From assembly GCF_000759835.1 (NCBI RefSeq), contig NZ_BBNB01000014.1:62001-126000 (forward strand): a stretch of DNA of 64,000 nucleotides, read 5' to 3'. This DNA is from Citrobacter sedlakii NBRC 105722. GTDB lineage: Bacteria > Pseudomonadota > Gammaproteobacteria > Enterobacterales > Enterobacteriaceae. This document shows positions 23,459 to 32,902 of the stretch, piece after piece. Each line of letters starts with the position of its first letter. The first letter of the stretch is position 1. The notes beneath the pieces are model-generated. The model searched no databases. It saw only the letters and a program-made list of their open reading frames with translations, and was not told where the DNA came from. A program made the translations under genes and the position numbers.

Positions 23459-24211
23459 ATGGAAAAATTAATAGCCAGTAAAATAATCATCAGTGATACT
23501 GTCGTGTTTATCCCAGTCTCTAGGGAACTTAGAAATGACGTTACGGGGGAAGTGGTCACTCTGTACACGCCAGCAAATTATTGTCTTTTATATCTTTTAG
23601 TCAGTCGTCCGCAGATACTGACCAAAGCTGAATTGATTAAGATTTCCTGGAATGATAAATCACTGATAATATCCGATAATACTTTTAATCAGATGGTGTT
23701 TCATCTTCGGCAAAGTCTGGCAAAGGTAGGCGCTGATGGCATTATCATTACAGTTCCACGCCGGGGACTGAAAATAAATCCATGTGTTTCAGTAAAAATT
23801 TCCGGTCCCGGCATTCAGGAACCCACTCAGACAAAGAGTAACATAATTAATTTCATCTCTGGTATTACCAGGAGCATTTCACTGAGCAGCGGGAGGAATA
23901 TTTTTTTTGTCATTCTATCCGGGGTTTTACTTTTCCTGTCTGGTTTTCTGTATATGTATACGTCAGAGCCTGACAAAACTGCTTTTAATAATTATCTCCA
24001 TCAGGAATATAAGATGTGTACCGTTTTATATAATGAAAAAATCCTAAGGGAAAATGTCAGTGCATTGCTTACAAAATCAAAAACTGACTGTTCGCGAAAA
24101 AGATATATCATTTTAACTCAAAGCGATAACCATTCAAGATTATCTGTTATCTCGTGTCCTGCCGATATCGGAAATACAAAAGCCTGTTCTCTTTCTTTAT
24201 ACGTTCAGTGA
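23459..24211 (+). CDS. MarT/ToxR-like membrane transcription regulator
   Basis: 250-residue single-pass regulator. An OmpR/PhoB-type winged helix occupies about residues 5-110 (TLYTPANYCLLYLLV, then the wing motif VPRRGLK at 99-105). One transmembrane helix follows (147-167) and a short periplasmic domain with three Cys. No receiver domain, so it is the ToxR/CadC/MarT type that senses across the membrane. It is divergent from the autotransporter over 266 bp of AT-rich DNA, where it probably binds. Codon use is AT-rich compared with the core, as in H-NS-silenced acquired genes. Confidence 0.82.
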   Translation: MEKLIASKIIISDTVVFIPVSRELRNDVTGEVVTLYTPANYCLLYLLVSRPQILTKAELIKISWNDKSLIISDNTFNQMVFHLRQSLAKVGADGIIITVPRRGLKINPCVSVKISGPGIQEPTQTKSNIINFISGITRSISLSSGRNIFFVILSGVLLFLSGFLYMYTSEPDKTAFNNYLHQEYKMCTVLYNEKILRENVSALLTKSKTDCSRKRYIILTQSDNHSRLSVISCPADIGNTKACSLSLYVQ

Positions 24212-24218
24212 GATCCTT

Positions 24219-24701
24219 ATGTGCAAAAAATTGCCTGCTGTACTTTTTTTTATATCCACTATTATTTTCCTCAGTATGGCTGTGTTCGCTGCCTACAGAA
24301 AAATAAGTAATGATCACCATATTCTGTGCCTCGCCAATCAGTCAACAATACATGGCGATTTTTTGATGCAGGGAGAGTTCGATTTTTTATTTCAGAAAGG
24401 GAGAGGAAGGGTCAGAATCAACGGCAGTACGGATGTTGGCGAAAAGGAAAACATAGTGAGCCGTCAGATTTTCTTCAATTATACCCGTCAGGGCGATGAT
24501 TTTGTCCTTTTAAGCCAGCAGGTACAGATGATGAATAATGGTGATCCCACTATAGCTAACAGTGATTTTAACAGTCACTTTCCAGCTTTCTTTTCGCAGG
24601 AAGAAAAACAGCTAGCGATGGCCATTCGCCTGGATCAGTCCGGGAACTTTGTCATGTACTTTGCAGACGTTCCGGTGTTTTATTGTCAGCCTAAAACGTG
24701 A
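24219..24701 (+). CDS. FidL-like membrane protein
   Basis: 160-residue protein with an uncleaved N-terminal membrane anchor (about residues 5-25) and a periplasmic domain of about 130 residues predicted to be mostly beta. It starts 7 bases after the MarT-like gene, so the two are one operon, as in Salmonella SPI-3 where fidL lies with marT and misL. FidL function is unsettled; by context it may modulate the membrane regulator, as ToxS does ToxR (inference). The family call rests on length, topology and neighbourhood more than on a recalled sequence match. Confidence 0.7.
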   Translation: MCKKLPAVLFFISTIIFLSMAVFAAYRKISNDHHILCLANQSTIHGDFLMQGEFDFLFQKGRGRVRINGSTDVGEKENIVSRQIFFNYTRQGDDFVLLSQQVQMMNNGDPTIANSDFNSHFPAFFSQEEKQLAMAIRLDQSGNFVMYFADVPVFYCQPKT

Positions 24702-25043
24702 CCTCTCTTTCAGCTGGCATAGATTGTGCTGAGATCCACCTGTACCCCCTCCTTCAGGGGGGATATTCAGCTGATCAGGTCTGTCCTGTGTTTAAGCAAT
24801 ATATGTGCAATATCGCTATCTATTTACTGATTTTATGATGTTTTATCCATTTCCTCCCTCACTTTAGCCAACCTGCTTATGTCATTACATAAATTGAGCT
24901 GCAATAAATGATTTTTAAGTCTATAAATTCAGCCTTTCTAATCGTGGCACTTCGTTTATACGTACGTATAGCCTTATTAGAGTTTGAGCTGGCGACCTTA
25001 ATGTCCGTTTCTGGCACAAAGCGGACTAAAGCGTACAAAAAAT
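24702..25043. other. Non-coding gap between fidL-like gene and umuC
   Basis: 342 bp of AT-rich DNA between convergent genes, with no credible frame. A small GC hairpin CCCCCT-CCTTC-AGGGGG (24745-24761) could end the regulator operon, although it lacks a T tract. Near 25,000-25,030 lies GTCCGTTT...AAAGCGGAC, an imperfect inverted repeat close to the umuC stop. Confidence 0.4.
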
Positions 25044-26312
25044 TTATCTAACCCTGAGAAGATCGGTATACCTGGTAGTATACCGCGGCGAAAGCATTTC
25101 GCGTTTCATCTGCCACTGCTGCTGTATGCCCTGTCCGGCAAAGTAGAGCGTTCCCTTCCCATCTTTGGCGTTGAGGTGGTCCAACACTTCCATTAGTTTT
25201 TCGCTGCCGGCACGCGGCGCATTATCATCAAACAGGTTAAGCTGCGCCACGCCCTGGCTGAAAAAGTCACCCAGCATCACCCCCGCCTTTTGATAACGGT
25301 GCCCGTCTTTCCAGATTACATCAAGACAACGCGTGGCCGCGCCGATAATGTCCCTGCTGTCCTGCGTTGGCGTGAACAATTTAACGGAAGCGCTGTTACC
25401 GTAATAAGGCTCATTGAGGGCAAAAGGTGAGGTTTTGACGAATGCCGAAATAAACCTGCAATACTGATGTTCCCCCCGTAGTTTTTCTGCCGCACGCGCT
25501 GCGTAACTACAAATGGCCTGCCTCATCTGCTCGTAATCAGTTACCCGATCGCCGAACGAACGGGAGCAGACAATTTCCTGCTTTGCTGGCGCAAACTCTT
25601 CCAGCCCCAGGCATGATTCGCCACGGAGCTCTCTTACAGTCCTTTCCAACACCACGCTGAAATGCTTACGGATAAACCGGATGTCGGTGTCTGCCAAATC
25701 GAGAACCGTCTTGATCCCCATGGCCTCGAGATTTTTAGCGATTCGGCGACCAACGCCCCATGTTTCATCAACCGGCAGCGCCGCCATTAATTTACGCTGC
25801 CGCTCAACATTCGACAAGTCAACTACACCACCGGTCTGCCTCAGCCACTTTTTCGCCGCATGATTTGCCAATTTGGCCAGCGTCTTTGTCTGCCCTATGC
25901 CAACGCCTACCGCAAGTCGTGTGTTCCTGTAGACAGCTTCCTGCAGTTCCCTGCCGAAGTCTTCCAGCACACGGCAGTTACGCACACCAGTCAGCTCACA
26001 GAACGCCTCGTCTATAGAGTAAATCTCCACCCGCGGTGCCAGATCCTCGAGCGTGGTCATCACCCGCTGGCTCATATCCGCATACAGCTCATAGTTGCTG
26101 CTGAAGCAAACGACGCCTACGCGCCGAATTTGATCTTTTAACTTGAAGTACGGCTCCCCCATCGCTATCCCAGCGGCTTTAGCTTCCGCGCTACGCGCAA
26201 TCACGCAACCGTCATTGTTAGACAATACGACAACGGGCCTTCCCTTAAGATCTGGCCTAAATACCGTCTCGCAACTCGCATAAAACGAGTTCACATCAAC
26301 TAGAGCAAACAT
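25044..26312 (-). CDS. umuC: UmuC, DNA polymerase V catalytic subunit
   Basis: 422-residue Y-family translesion polymerase, the same length as E. coli UmuC. Catalytic acidic residues Asp6 (LVDVNSF), Asp101 and Glu102 (SIDEAF) are intact. Little-finger and C-terminal regions carry the QLNLFD beta-clamp motif near the end. It works with UmuD' dimers, but no umuD is beside it: a 21-codon frame sits where umuD usually ends. It would need chromosomal UmuD'. The LexA box upstream indicates SOS induction. Confidence 0.95.
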   Translation of the reverse strand: MFALVDVNSFYASCETVFRPDLKGRPVVVLSNNDGCVIARSAEAKAAGIAMGEPYFKLKDQIRRVGVVCFSSNYELYADMSQRVMTTLEDLAPRVEIYSIDEAFCELTGVRNCRVLEDFGRELQEAVYRNTRLAVGVGIGQTKTLAKLANHAAKKWLRQTGGVVDLSNVERQRKLMAALPVDETWGVGRRIAKNLEAMGIKTVLDLADTDIRFIRKHFSVVLERTVRELRGESCLGLEEFAPAKQEIVCSRSFGDRVTDYEQMRQAICSYAARAAEKLRGEHQYCRFISAFVKTSPFALNEPYYGNSASVKLFTPTQDSRDIIGAATRCLDVIWKDGHRYQKAGVMLGDFFSQGVAQLNLFDDNAPRAGSEKLMEVLDHLNAKDGKGTLYFAGQGIQQQWQMKREMLSPRYTTRYTDLLRVR

Positions 26313-26313
26313 C

Positions 26314-26379
26314 TTAACTCAGCTCAACCTCAGCAACTGGCATAACGTAAGCCGATGTTTTTCTAATGGTATAATTCAT
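26314..26379 (-). CDS. 21-residue leader ORF in front of umuC
   Basis: ATG at 26379 behind a strong GGGAGG ribosome-binding site, 21 codons ([11 protein letters not shown]...VELS), with its TAA one base before the umuC ATG. It looks translated and coupled to umuC, which has no strong site of its own. It occupies the place of umuD but I see no similarity to UmuD. It may be a leader peptide or a deletion product. Confidence 0.55.
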   Translation of the reverse strand: MNYTIRKTSAYVMPVAEVELS

Positions 26380-26424
26380 AAATCCTCCCTTGCATTGACA
26401 CTGAGTTTTAAAACAGTATAAATA

Positions 26425-26440
26425 CTGTATATCCAACCAG
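26425..26440. promoter_or_regulatory. LexA box between umuC and dinI
   Basis: CTGTATATCCAACCAG, one mismatch in the CTGT-N8-ACAG core, centred 27 bases before the dinI ATG. Being palindromic and between divergent genes, it can repress both dinI and the umuC unit, whose likely -10 (TATACT, minus strand) lies just past it. Confidence 0.85.
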
Positions 26441-26459
26441 TAAAGTAAGGAGAAAAAAT

Positions 26460-26699
26460 ATGTTTGTTGAGCTGGTTTATGACAAGCGTAATGTTGAGGG
26501 ATTGACGGGAGCCAGAGAGATCATCCTGGCTGAACTGACGAAGCGTGTGCATCGGATTTTCCCGGATGCAGAAGTGAAGGTGAAGCCGATGCAGGCAAAC
26601 GGCCTGAATAGCGACGCCAGCAAAAGCGATCGAGAAAAGCTAAACCATATGCTTGAGGAAATGTTTGAAGAAGCCGACATGTGGCTGGTTTCAGAATAA
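26460..26699 (+). CDS. dinI: DinI-family protein
   Basis: 79-residue protein of the DinI family, which binds RecA filaments and tunes UmuD and LexA cleavage. The acidic C-terminal helix is complete (HMLEEMFEEADMWLVSE). Ribosome-binding site AAGGAG. It is divergent from umuC, sharing its LexA box, and is followed by a clear terminator. A second, damaged dinI-like gene is at 58.4-58.6 kb. Confidence 0.9.
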   Translation: MFVELVYDKRNVEGLTGAREIILAELTKRVHRIFPDAEVKVKPMQANGLNSDASKSDREKLNHMLEEMFEEADMWLVSE

Positions 26700-26785
26700 G
26701 AGCATTGTTTTGTCATATTGCATATGTAGAATCCGCACCGGCTGGCAATCATTCAATACTCGCACTATCGAACGAACGCCTGCTT

Positions 26786-26826
26786 GCCGCCGCACGTTCT
26801 TGCATACGACTTGCGGCGGTTTTATT
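26786..26826 (+). terminator. Terminator after dinI
   Basis: Plus-strand hairpin CCGCCGCA ... TGCGGCGG followed by TTTTATTT, ending at the tail-fibre stop codon. It separates SOS cargo from the convergent late operon. Confidence 0.85.
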
Positions 26827-28217
26827 TATGAGGTAGGTTTCTGCACGTCTGCTTCCAAAGCCTCATTCTGTCGCTGGTTCCAGATACTATCTGGTGGCAT
26901 TTCAACACGTACGGAAACAAAAGAATCTTCAGGAATGTCTGCTGGCTCGCCATTAGTTAACCCGTTGATTTCGTTTCTTGCAAACTCAGGCGCTTCCGGG
27001 TGTGTACGGTGATATGTTTTTACCAGAACAGAGCCATCAGCATTCACTTCATAATCAAGCCAGATGCGCGCGAGCTTGTTCCTGTCTACCGGGATTTCAA
27101 ATCCACCATCGATCCCTCCCCATGCTGCATCTGCATTAAGGCCGGTGCAACCTGCTATCAAATACTCACCTGTATTTATGTGGGTAACAACAACTCCCTC
27201 CGACTCTTCATTCGTTTCATAGCTACCATCCCTGAATATCTTTACAATGGGAGACGCAACCTTTATGAAACCGTTCGAATCTACGGTTGTGTTTCGTTCG
27301 TCTCTGAATTTGATAACGTCACTAAGATAGTACGTATCGCCCGACGGCTGGGCGACTTTGTACCCCGCCCCGTTTCTATTAATGCCTATCTGGAAAACGC
27401 TATCGCCACCGCTGTTATCATTCCAGTTGCGGGAACTTAAAACACCAACCAATGCAGCACTGGTTTGCTTCCATCCTTGATCCCCGCGCATAATCGCGCT
27501 CGATACGCCTAGCGGGTAGTTACCTAAAAGTGCATAGCTGATGATTCCTCTAAAATCTTTAGCGTTTTGTTCTGCTATTTCTGGTGTTACTGGGGTGGGG
27601 ATGGCGGAATGACTGTTTACGTTCCTCGTTGCAGAATTACCTAAACCGAGATTACTTCTTGCGCCTGATGCTGTATTTGAGCCAGTGCCTCCAAGTGAAA
27701 CAGGTATAACACCAGCATCATCTACTAAACCGAGATTTATCCTGGCACCCTGTGCAGTAGTTGAGCCAGTTCCCCCTTGGTTAACAGGAACTGCACCGTT
27801 CGTTTTAGTGGCTACAGTGCTAATCATATATGGCCATGACGGACCAGAGAATTGCGAGCCGTCTGGCAATGTAACAGTTATATTTCCGTTGTTACTAAAT
27901 AACTGCTGCCAGTTCTGCTTGTCGTAGTTAAGACCACGTAGCGCTTCTGCACTTTGTGCAACCAGCGCGGCAGTAACCATGTTCAGCGCCACGCGTGGAA
28001 CCGCCGACCACGCGGCGCCGGATTGTGTCGGGCCTGTGTATACGCTGACCAGCGTCAGGCCTGTGTCACTCTCTACCGATTTAACCGACAGAGTGTATGG
28101 TACACCTCCGACCGTTACTACAACGAAATCTCCTGCGGCGAGTTCCGTTGCAAATGAAGTACCGATACCTGTCACAATGTCAGAGTTATTGGTCAGGGTT
28201 AAAGTTCCTGCGGACAT
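26826..28217 (-). CDS. Phage tail fibre protein
   Basis: 463-residue fibre and the last late gene. The N-terminal ~100 residues form a small attachment domain. Two GGTGS.TA.GAR.NLGL modules follow (about residues 146-192), typical of lambda Stf and other tail fibres. The distal region from 250 on shows no motif I recognise and probably binds the receptor. It is followed directly by the cargo block, the usual site for lysogenic conversion genes. Confidence 0.8.
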   Translation of the reverse strand: MSAGTLTLTNNSDIVTGIGTSFATELAAGDFVVVTVGGVPYTLSVKSVESDTGLTLVSVYTGPTQSGAAWSAVPRVALNMVTAALVAQSAEALRGLNYDKQNWQQLFSNNGNITVTLPDGSQFSGPSWPYMISTVATKTNGAVPVNQGGTGSTTAQGARINLGLVDDAGVIPVSLGGTGSNTASGARSNLGLGNSATRNVNSHSAIPTPVTPEIAEQNAKDFRGIISYALLGNYPLGVSSAIMRGDQGWKQTSAALVGVLSSRNWNDNSGGDSVFQIGINRNGAGYKVAQPSGDTYYLSDVIKFRDERNTTVDSNGFIKVASPIVKIFRDGSYETNEESEGVVVTHINTGEYLIAGCTGLNADAAWGGIDGGFEIPVDRNKLARIWLDYEVNADGSVLVKTYHRTHPEAPEFARNEINGLTNGEPADIPEDSFVSVRVEMPPDSIWNQRQNEALEADVQKPTS

Positions 28218-28227
28218 GGTTATTTCC

Positions 28228-29187
28228 TCAGTACATGTTTGGAAGGATTAAAACGGGCATATTAATATTCTGGTTAAATGACATGTCGAATCTGTTGTCA
28301 TTGTAATTACCGACCACTTGGTTATACGCTGACCGGACGTTTCCGCCTGACATTACAACGCCTTTTTTTCTGACATTGAAGTATCCATCGACTCTCCTCG
28401 ACTGCGCACCTGTAAATACTATCTGGCAATATTTATCACCTACATACTGATTACTGTCGGTCATGGTTAATTGCTGGTCATATACAAATGGTCGCTTCAC
28501 TGTTGAAAATGTTACCTGTCCTGCTGAATTTGTCATGGTGATGCCATCACCGGCTACAGGAGCGGTATTATTGAAAATTACCAGGTCCATTGTTACAGAT
28601 GCGGAAACATCATCCCTTCCTGAGTAACTGATGTCTCTTACAATAATATTTGTTCCGTCAAACCCTACAGATACATTATTGTTATTCCATTTCCCGAACG
28701 GTATTCCTGATACGGGTAGAGCCATCGAACCGTTGACTGTCACCGTGCCAACGTAAGCACATGTCATTAATTTAGCCTGATTTGAAATTGCCGTGAAATC
28801 AGTAGAGTTGGAAACGAGAAGTCCTTCGTTGTAGGTAGTGGCAGGAAGAATTTCAAATACTGTTCCTGCCCAGTTTGGTATTCGCTGGTAGTTGCCCCTG
28901 TTTGTACCGTTAACAGTAATACCGCTGTCTCCGTTTCTTGTCACTGATGTCATATATATCGGCAAAACAATCCAGGTTTGATTGTCGGCAAATTCCTGTA
29001 TATCAACAGGACGTGTCGGCAAAACAAAAACTGTAGAACCCGGAGTCAACGGAGTATCGACGCGAAATTGATTCGCTCCGGTTCCGTTCCCTGAAAAACT
29101 TGCACAAAACGACGGAGCACGAAGCCCCGCGGTAATAGCCATCACAGGACGGCCATCATTATAATCTATCAGTATTCCTTCCGGCAT
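28228..29187 (-). CDS. Tail-tip associated protein (DUF6453-like)
   Basis: 319-residue beta-rich protein beginning PEGILIDYNDGRPVM. It lies between the tip protein and the tail fibre, where many Salmonella and E. coli siphophages carry a protein with this N-terminus. Repeated Thr/Asn/Gly-rich strands suggest a fibre-like or tip-decorating role. I assign the DUF name from memory of the N-terminus, not from a search. Confidence 0.6.
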   Translation of the reverse strand: MPEGILIDYNDGRPVMAITAGLRAPSFCASFSGNGTGANQFRVDTPLTPGSTVFVLPTRPVDIQEFADNQTWIVLPIYMTSVTRNGDSGITVNGTNRGNYQRIPNWAGTVFEILPATTYNEGLLVSNSTDFTAISNQAKLMTCAYVGTVTVNGSMALPVSGIPFGKWNNNNVSVGFDGTNIIVRDISYSGRDDVSASVTMDLVIFNNTAPVAGDGITMTNSAGQVTFSTVKRPFVYDQQLTMTDSNQYVGDKYCQIVFTGAQSRRVDGYFNVRKKGVVMSGGNVRSAYNQVVGNYNDNRFDMSFNQNINMPVLILPNMY

Positions 29188-29195
29188 ATTTCACC

Positions 29196-31913
29196 TTATG
29201 TCCAGCGACCAACCACTACACGCCCGCCACCAGACAGATTGACAGTAATTCCATTGCCGTTAATTACGACCGTATTATTCACACCGTTAAATGCAAACTC
29301 ACCACTGTCGGCATAAAGCTTTCCATGAAACTCAGGGCTGGCATTTTTTGGCAAATTCCAGCCACGCACACCAGGAATGAAGTTAGAAGACTGCAAAGAA
29401 TCAGTTATTTTTCCAAAGTCGATTGATGCTTCCTGAATCAATACACTCCTGATAAAGACCTGTCCGTTATATACAAAGAAAGCAGCCTGCCAGTTACCTG
29501 GATCGCTGCCTGAATAAATGCCGAACTGATCAGCCGCAAAAACTACAGTTGATTTGTATGAGCTACCATCAGGCTCAATGGACATGCCGAAACCGGTATT
29601 GTATTTCACTCCGTTCCTGACAATACCCATATTGAGCGTATAGGATGCCTTCGCTGTACCATCACTATTAACGACTGCAGTCATCTTCTGGTTAACGGCT
29701 GATGTAAGGCTACCTTCAGGGCCAATCTGCGCCTGAACATACGTGGACAGGTCAGCAAGTCCCTGCTCAGCAGACGCTACCGTGGTTTTCACGACAAGGA
29801 TATCGGCACGTACCTCACCGTACTGTTGATACTGGTGCTCAACAGTTCCGTGGTTCGCCAGCGAATTTTCCATAATGCCTTCGAGGTTGGTATCAACACC
29901 TTCTTTAACATTCTGGAATGCGTCAGAATTCTGAACAGCATCATCAATGAGGTCGATCAGGCCTCCGGTATCCATTGAGCACAGCGCCGGAACCTCAACA
30001 AATGCTGATGCACCAAAGGCGTTAATCGTCCTGATGTACCAGTAATAGGTGTGTCCCACCTGTAGCTGGTTACTGGTCCATGTGGTGCCAATACCCTCCC
30101 TGCTGGCGTTCCCCTCAACGATTTCAGTCGTTGTGCCGGGAAGCTGAGTTTCGCCTGATGTCCAGAAGTCAAACTGGGTGGAAACGTTTGTTATCGCAGC
30201 CAGACGTGGGATCAGCGTGACGGCAAAGAAACCCTGCTCAATATCAACATGCGACGGAGGAGGCGGGGCCTCAATGCTGAATTCCAGATAGCCTTCAGGA
30301 GATTCCGCTCCCATCTGGTTAACGGCGATAACATGGGCGGTATAGGTATCCTTTGGCAATCCGGTCAGACGTGTAAATGAACCCGGAACCTGAACAGAAA
30401 GCACCATCTGGCCGTTACGACGAATGATGACTTTGTTATAGGTCACCTGCCCCACGTTTTCCCAGGAAAGAATGCCCTGTACCACCTGCCCGATTTCCTC
30501 AACGGTGTATCTGAGGTTTTGCGGCTGTGCCACGCCACCGGACGGTAACTGCGTGAATGGTGGCCGCTCTACAGGCTTACCTATTGCATCACCCCAGACA
30601 TCAGCAGTTTCCTGTTTCAGCGTTAGCTGTACACCATTCTGCACGCCAAACTTCCAGTCGGTAACGCGCATCTCTACGTTGACGATGCCCAGTGACGGGA
30701 AATTCACCTTCGCATACATTCCAGGACGATAACGGTACCCGCTCAGATTCAGCGTCACGTTCATCGTTCTGGCAATACGGGTGCGCTTTAACTTCACATC
30801 GGCCAGACGCTGAGCCTGAAATTCAGAGGTCACAAACCGAAGTTTCATGTCCTGTGAAATTTCTACGCCATCCTCTGTTACCCACTCGCTGACGGAAACG
30901 GACGGGAAATCGGCCTCTGTGAATCCCTGTTCCGGGTCGACAAACGTCCCCTTGATGGTATTAACCCGCTCTGACTGGGATACCTCAGGCATAATCTCTA
31001 TGTCGCCTGCCAGCTGACTTTCGGTGATCACCTCTGTCGCAGGTCCATAATATGCGCCGACAAGCAATCCATGTTTTCCGGCAATATAAGTCACATCACC
31101 CGCGCACGCCGCCAGCATCCCTTCCAGAATAGTGACCTTGTTTTCGCTAAGATCGAATTCACCGTTTATCGTGTAACGTTTTTCAACGGTATTGGCGCCG
31201 GTGATCACCTCCTCATCGCAGATGTTGGCCGCTTCCTGAAACTGATCCCAGTTAATATCTGAGTCTGGAACTTTCAGGTAGTTTCGGTAGTAGTCGAGAA
31301 TGACCAGGGCGGCATTGTTGCTGTATCCAGTCAGACCGGTTCGCGGGTCGTAAACCTCACGACCAAACTTTTCAACCTTGATATTCGGGATGCCGGAAGG
31401 GAATTTTTCAGCGTTAAATTTCAGGGACACACGCAGCCAGGTGAGCCCTTTGCCGATCATGTCATCTTTCCATGACGGGCAGTTCTCCAGCATGAACGGG
31501 TCAGCCGTCTGTCGGTTGGTGTGCAACTCAAACGATGCGTGTTCAGGGTAACTAGTTACAGGCTCATCGCCAAGCCAGATGGTTCCGATGCTGGACAATG
31601 AATGTCCCGCCAGCGCAACGGCCAGGTGCAGCATTTCGCCATCGTCCTGTTCGCCAGCCTGCTCTTCAGAGAAAAACAGCGTGCCTGAAGTCGTGGTGCG
31701 TCCGTAAACGACAGTTTTTGCGCTGGCCGCTGCTCGCAATACCTGCTTGCGTTCAGATGTGTCACGATATGAATCAATCCCGGAAGGCTTTTTGGTGAGC
31801 GCCTGCGTAGCAACCTGGGCGGCAACAGTGATAGCCATTGCGATCCCGTAATACTGATAAGAGGCGGCTGCGCCAGCGGCGACGGTAGCAATAATTGGGA
31901 TAGCTGCAGGCAT
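29196..31913 (-). CDS. Tail tip/host specificity protein (lambda J-like)
   Basis: 905-residue central tip protein. An N-terminal hydrophobic Ala-rich segment is followed by the baseplate-hub region (phage-tail_3 type, about 150-430). Fibronectin type III-like domains (about 465-650, e.g. YTAHVIAVNQMGAESPEG) come next, then a coiled/DUF1983-like C-terminal region. It is shorter than lambda J (1132). It overlaps the upstream peptidase-like gene by one base, as in a tip operon. Confidence 0.85.
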   Translation of the reverse strand: MPAAIPIIATVAAGAAASYQYYGIAMAITVAAQVATQALTKKPSGIDSYRDTSERKQVLRAAASAKTVVYGRTTTSGTLFFSEEQAGEQDDGEMLHLAVALAGHSLSSIGTIWLGDEPVTSYPEHASFELHTNRQTADPFMLENCPSWKDDMIGKGLTWLRVSLKFNAEKFPSGIPNIKVEKFGREVYDPRTGLTGYSNNAALVILDYYRNYLKVPDSDINWDQFQEAANICDEEVITGANTVEKRYTINGEFDLSENKVTILEGMLAACAGDVTYIAGKHGLLVGAYYGPATEVITESQLAGDIEIMPEVSQSERVNTIKGTFVDPEQGFTEADFPSVSVSEWVTEDGVEISQDMKLRFVTSEFQAQRLADVKLKRTRIARTMNVTLNLSGYRYRPGMYAKVNFPSLGIVNVEMRVTDWKFGVQNGVQLTLKQETADVWGDAIGKPVERPPFTQLPSGGVAQPQNLRYTVEEIGQVVQGILSWENVGQVTYNKVIIRRNGQMVLSVQVPGSFTRLTGLPKDTYTAHVIAVNQMGAESPEGYLEFSIEAPPPPSHVDIEQGFFAVTLIPRLAAITNVSTQFDFWTSGETQLPGTTTEIVEGNASREGIGTTWTSNQLQVGHTYYWYIRTINAFGASAFVEVPALCSMDTGGLIDLIDDAVQNSDAFQNVKEGVDTNLEGIMENSLANHGTVEHQYQQYGEVRADILVVKTTVASAEQGLADLSTYVQAQIGPEGSLTSAVNQKMTAVVNSDGTAKASYTLNMGIVRNGVKYNTGFGMSIEPDGSSYKSTVVFAADQFGIYSGSDPGNWQAAFFVYNGQVFIRSVLIQEASIDFGKITDSLQSSNFIPGVRGWNLPKNASPEFHGKLYADSGEFAFNGVNNTVVINGNGITVNLSGGGRVVVGRWT

Positions 31914-32311
31914 TAACGCACCCTCCAGACACTCAGCGGTTTGACCCGCAAGCCAACCAGACCATTTTCACCGGGAACCCATACCGCGCCCGAACAGACA
32001 ACGCCGGCACACCGTGACCCGGCATTTTCAACAACAGCAATATCTCCGCGCTGTGCCAGCTTCACCGGTACCTCATCGAGATATCGAGCCAACACCTTTT
32101 CAAGTGATCCGCCACCGCGAAGAATTGCCTTTTTTGCTCCCGTTTCGCTGTCATAAGTTCCACGCCAGCCATTCGCAAAATTCTCCCCGGTCATCGCTTC
32201 TGCACAGTCAGCAGCAAACAGGCAGCAGTCATGCTGGCCCCATGAAAAAGGCCGCTCAATGGCGGCCTTCATCACTGCGTTTAATCTGTTTTGCCAGTCC
32301 GGATGCTTCAT
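31913..32311 (-). CDS. Tail assembly NlpC/P60-like protein
   Basis: 132-residue protein with a candidate catalytic Cys in WGQHDCCLFAADC, the N-terminal pattern of NlpC/P60-type tail peptidases (lambda K position; DUF6950-like). It lies directly before the tip gene. A role in peptidoglycan opening or tip assembly follows from position; the catalytic His is not certain. Confidence 0.7.
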   Translation of the reverse strand: MKHPDWQNRLNAVMKAAIERPFSWGQHDCCLFAADCAEAMTGENFANGWRGTYDSETGAKKAILRGGGSLEKVLARYLDEVPVKLAQRGDIAVVENAGSRCAGVVCSGAVWVPGENGLVGLRVKPLSVWRVR

Positions 32312-32317
32312 GCTTCC

Positions 32318-32902
32318 TCACTTATAAGTAAAACCAGGAGCATCTTTTTTATTGCCCCAGTAAATCGAACGCTCCGCCATCTGAGCAACGTAACGAAAAA
32401 TATGATCCCCGGGATACGCGGCCTGCTGCGACTCATCGGTATAACGATCGGGGAATGGGCGCTGCCAGTCCTCAAAAATATTACTGATGGTGTATTGCAG
32501 GGCGTTTGTTTTCCCGGCAGTGGCCCCGGTGCCGGAAACCTTGCCCTTAAAAAGTAAATCGGCAACCTGCACCACGCCGTTGTCATCCATCGCCACCAGG
32601 TAAATCTCAGCGCTGCGGCCAACACACCGCTCATTCAGCGTCTTTGCAAAGAGTGACAGGTCGAGCCCTGAGAGCGTCATCTTCACCTGCGTTGGGCTGG
32701 TTGTGTTCGTTTCCGTGGCATCATCAATTGACCCCATTCGCCCCATGCCGTAATAAACATACCCACCAAGCACGATTGTCCCGGTACCGGAATGTACATA
32801 AACGGTGCCGGACTCAAACTGGATATTGGCAGCGATCACCGCCGTCACCCGGTCGCGGGAAAGCCAGTCGACCATCGAATCAGAAAAAGGGGAGTACAAC
32901 AT
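32318..32902 (-). CDS. Minor tail protein (lambda L-position)
   Basis: 194-residue protein between the distal tail protein and the NlpC-like gene. The sequence (TPTQVKMTLSGLDLSLF, YTISNIFEDWQRPFPDRYT) resembles DUF2163-type minor tail proteins. No catalytic motif. Its ATG overlaps the stop of the preceding gene by one base. Confidence 0.6.
   Translation of the reverse strand: MLYSPFSDSMVDWLSRDRVTAVIAANIQFESGTVYVHSGTGTIVLGGYVYYGMGRMGSIDDATETNTTSPTQVKMTLSGLDLSLFAKTLNERCVGRSAEIYLVAMDDNGVVQVADLLFKGKVSGTGATAGKTNALQYTISNIFEDWQRPFPDRYTDESQQAAYPGDHIFRYVAQMAERSIYWGNKKDAPGFTYK

Noticed and set aside
26314-26379. 21-codon ORF as a umuD remnant
   Set aside because: No similarity to UmuD N- or C-terminus; kept only as a leader ORF.
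26653-27012. 119-codon plus-strand frame across the dinI terminator
   Set aside because: It spans a strong terminator and the antisense of the tail fibre 3' end.
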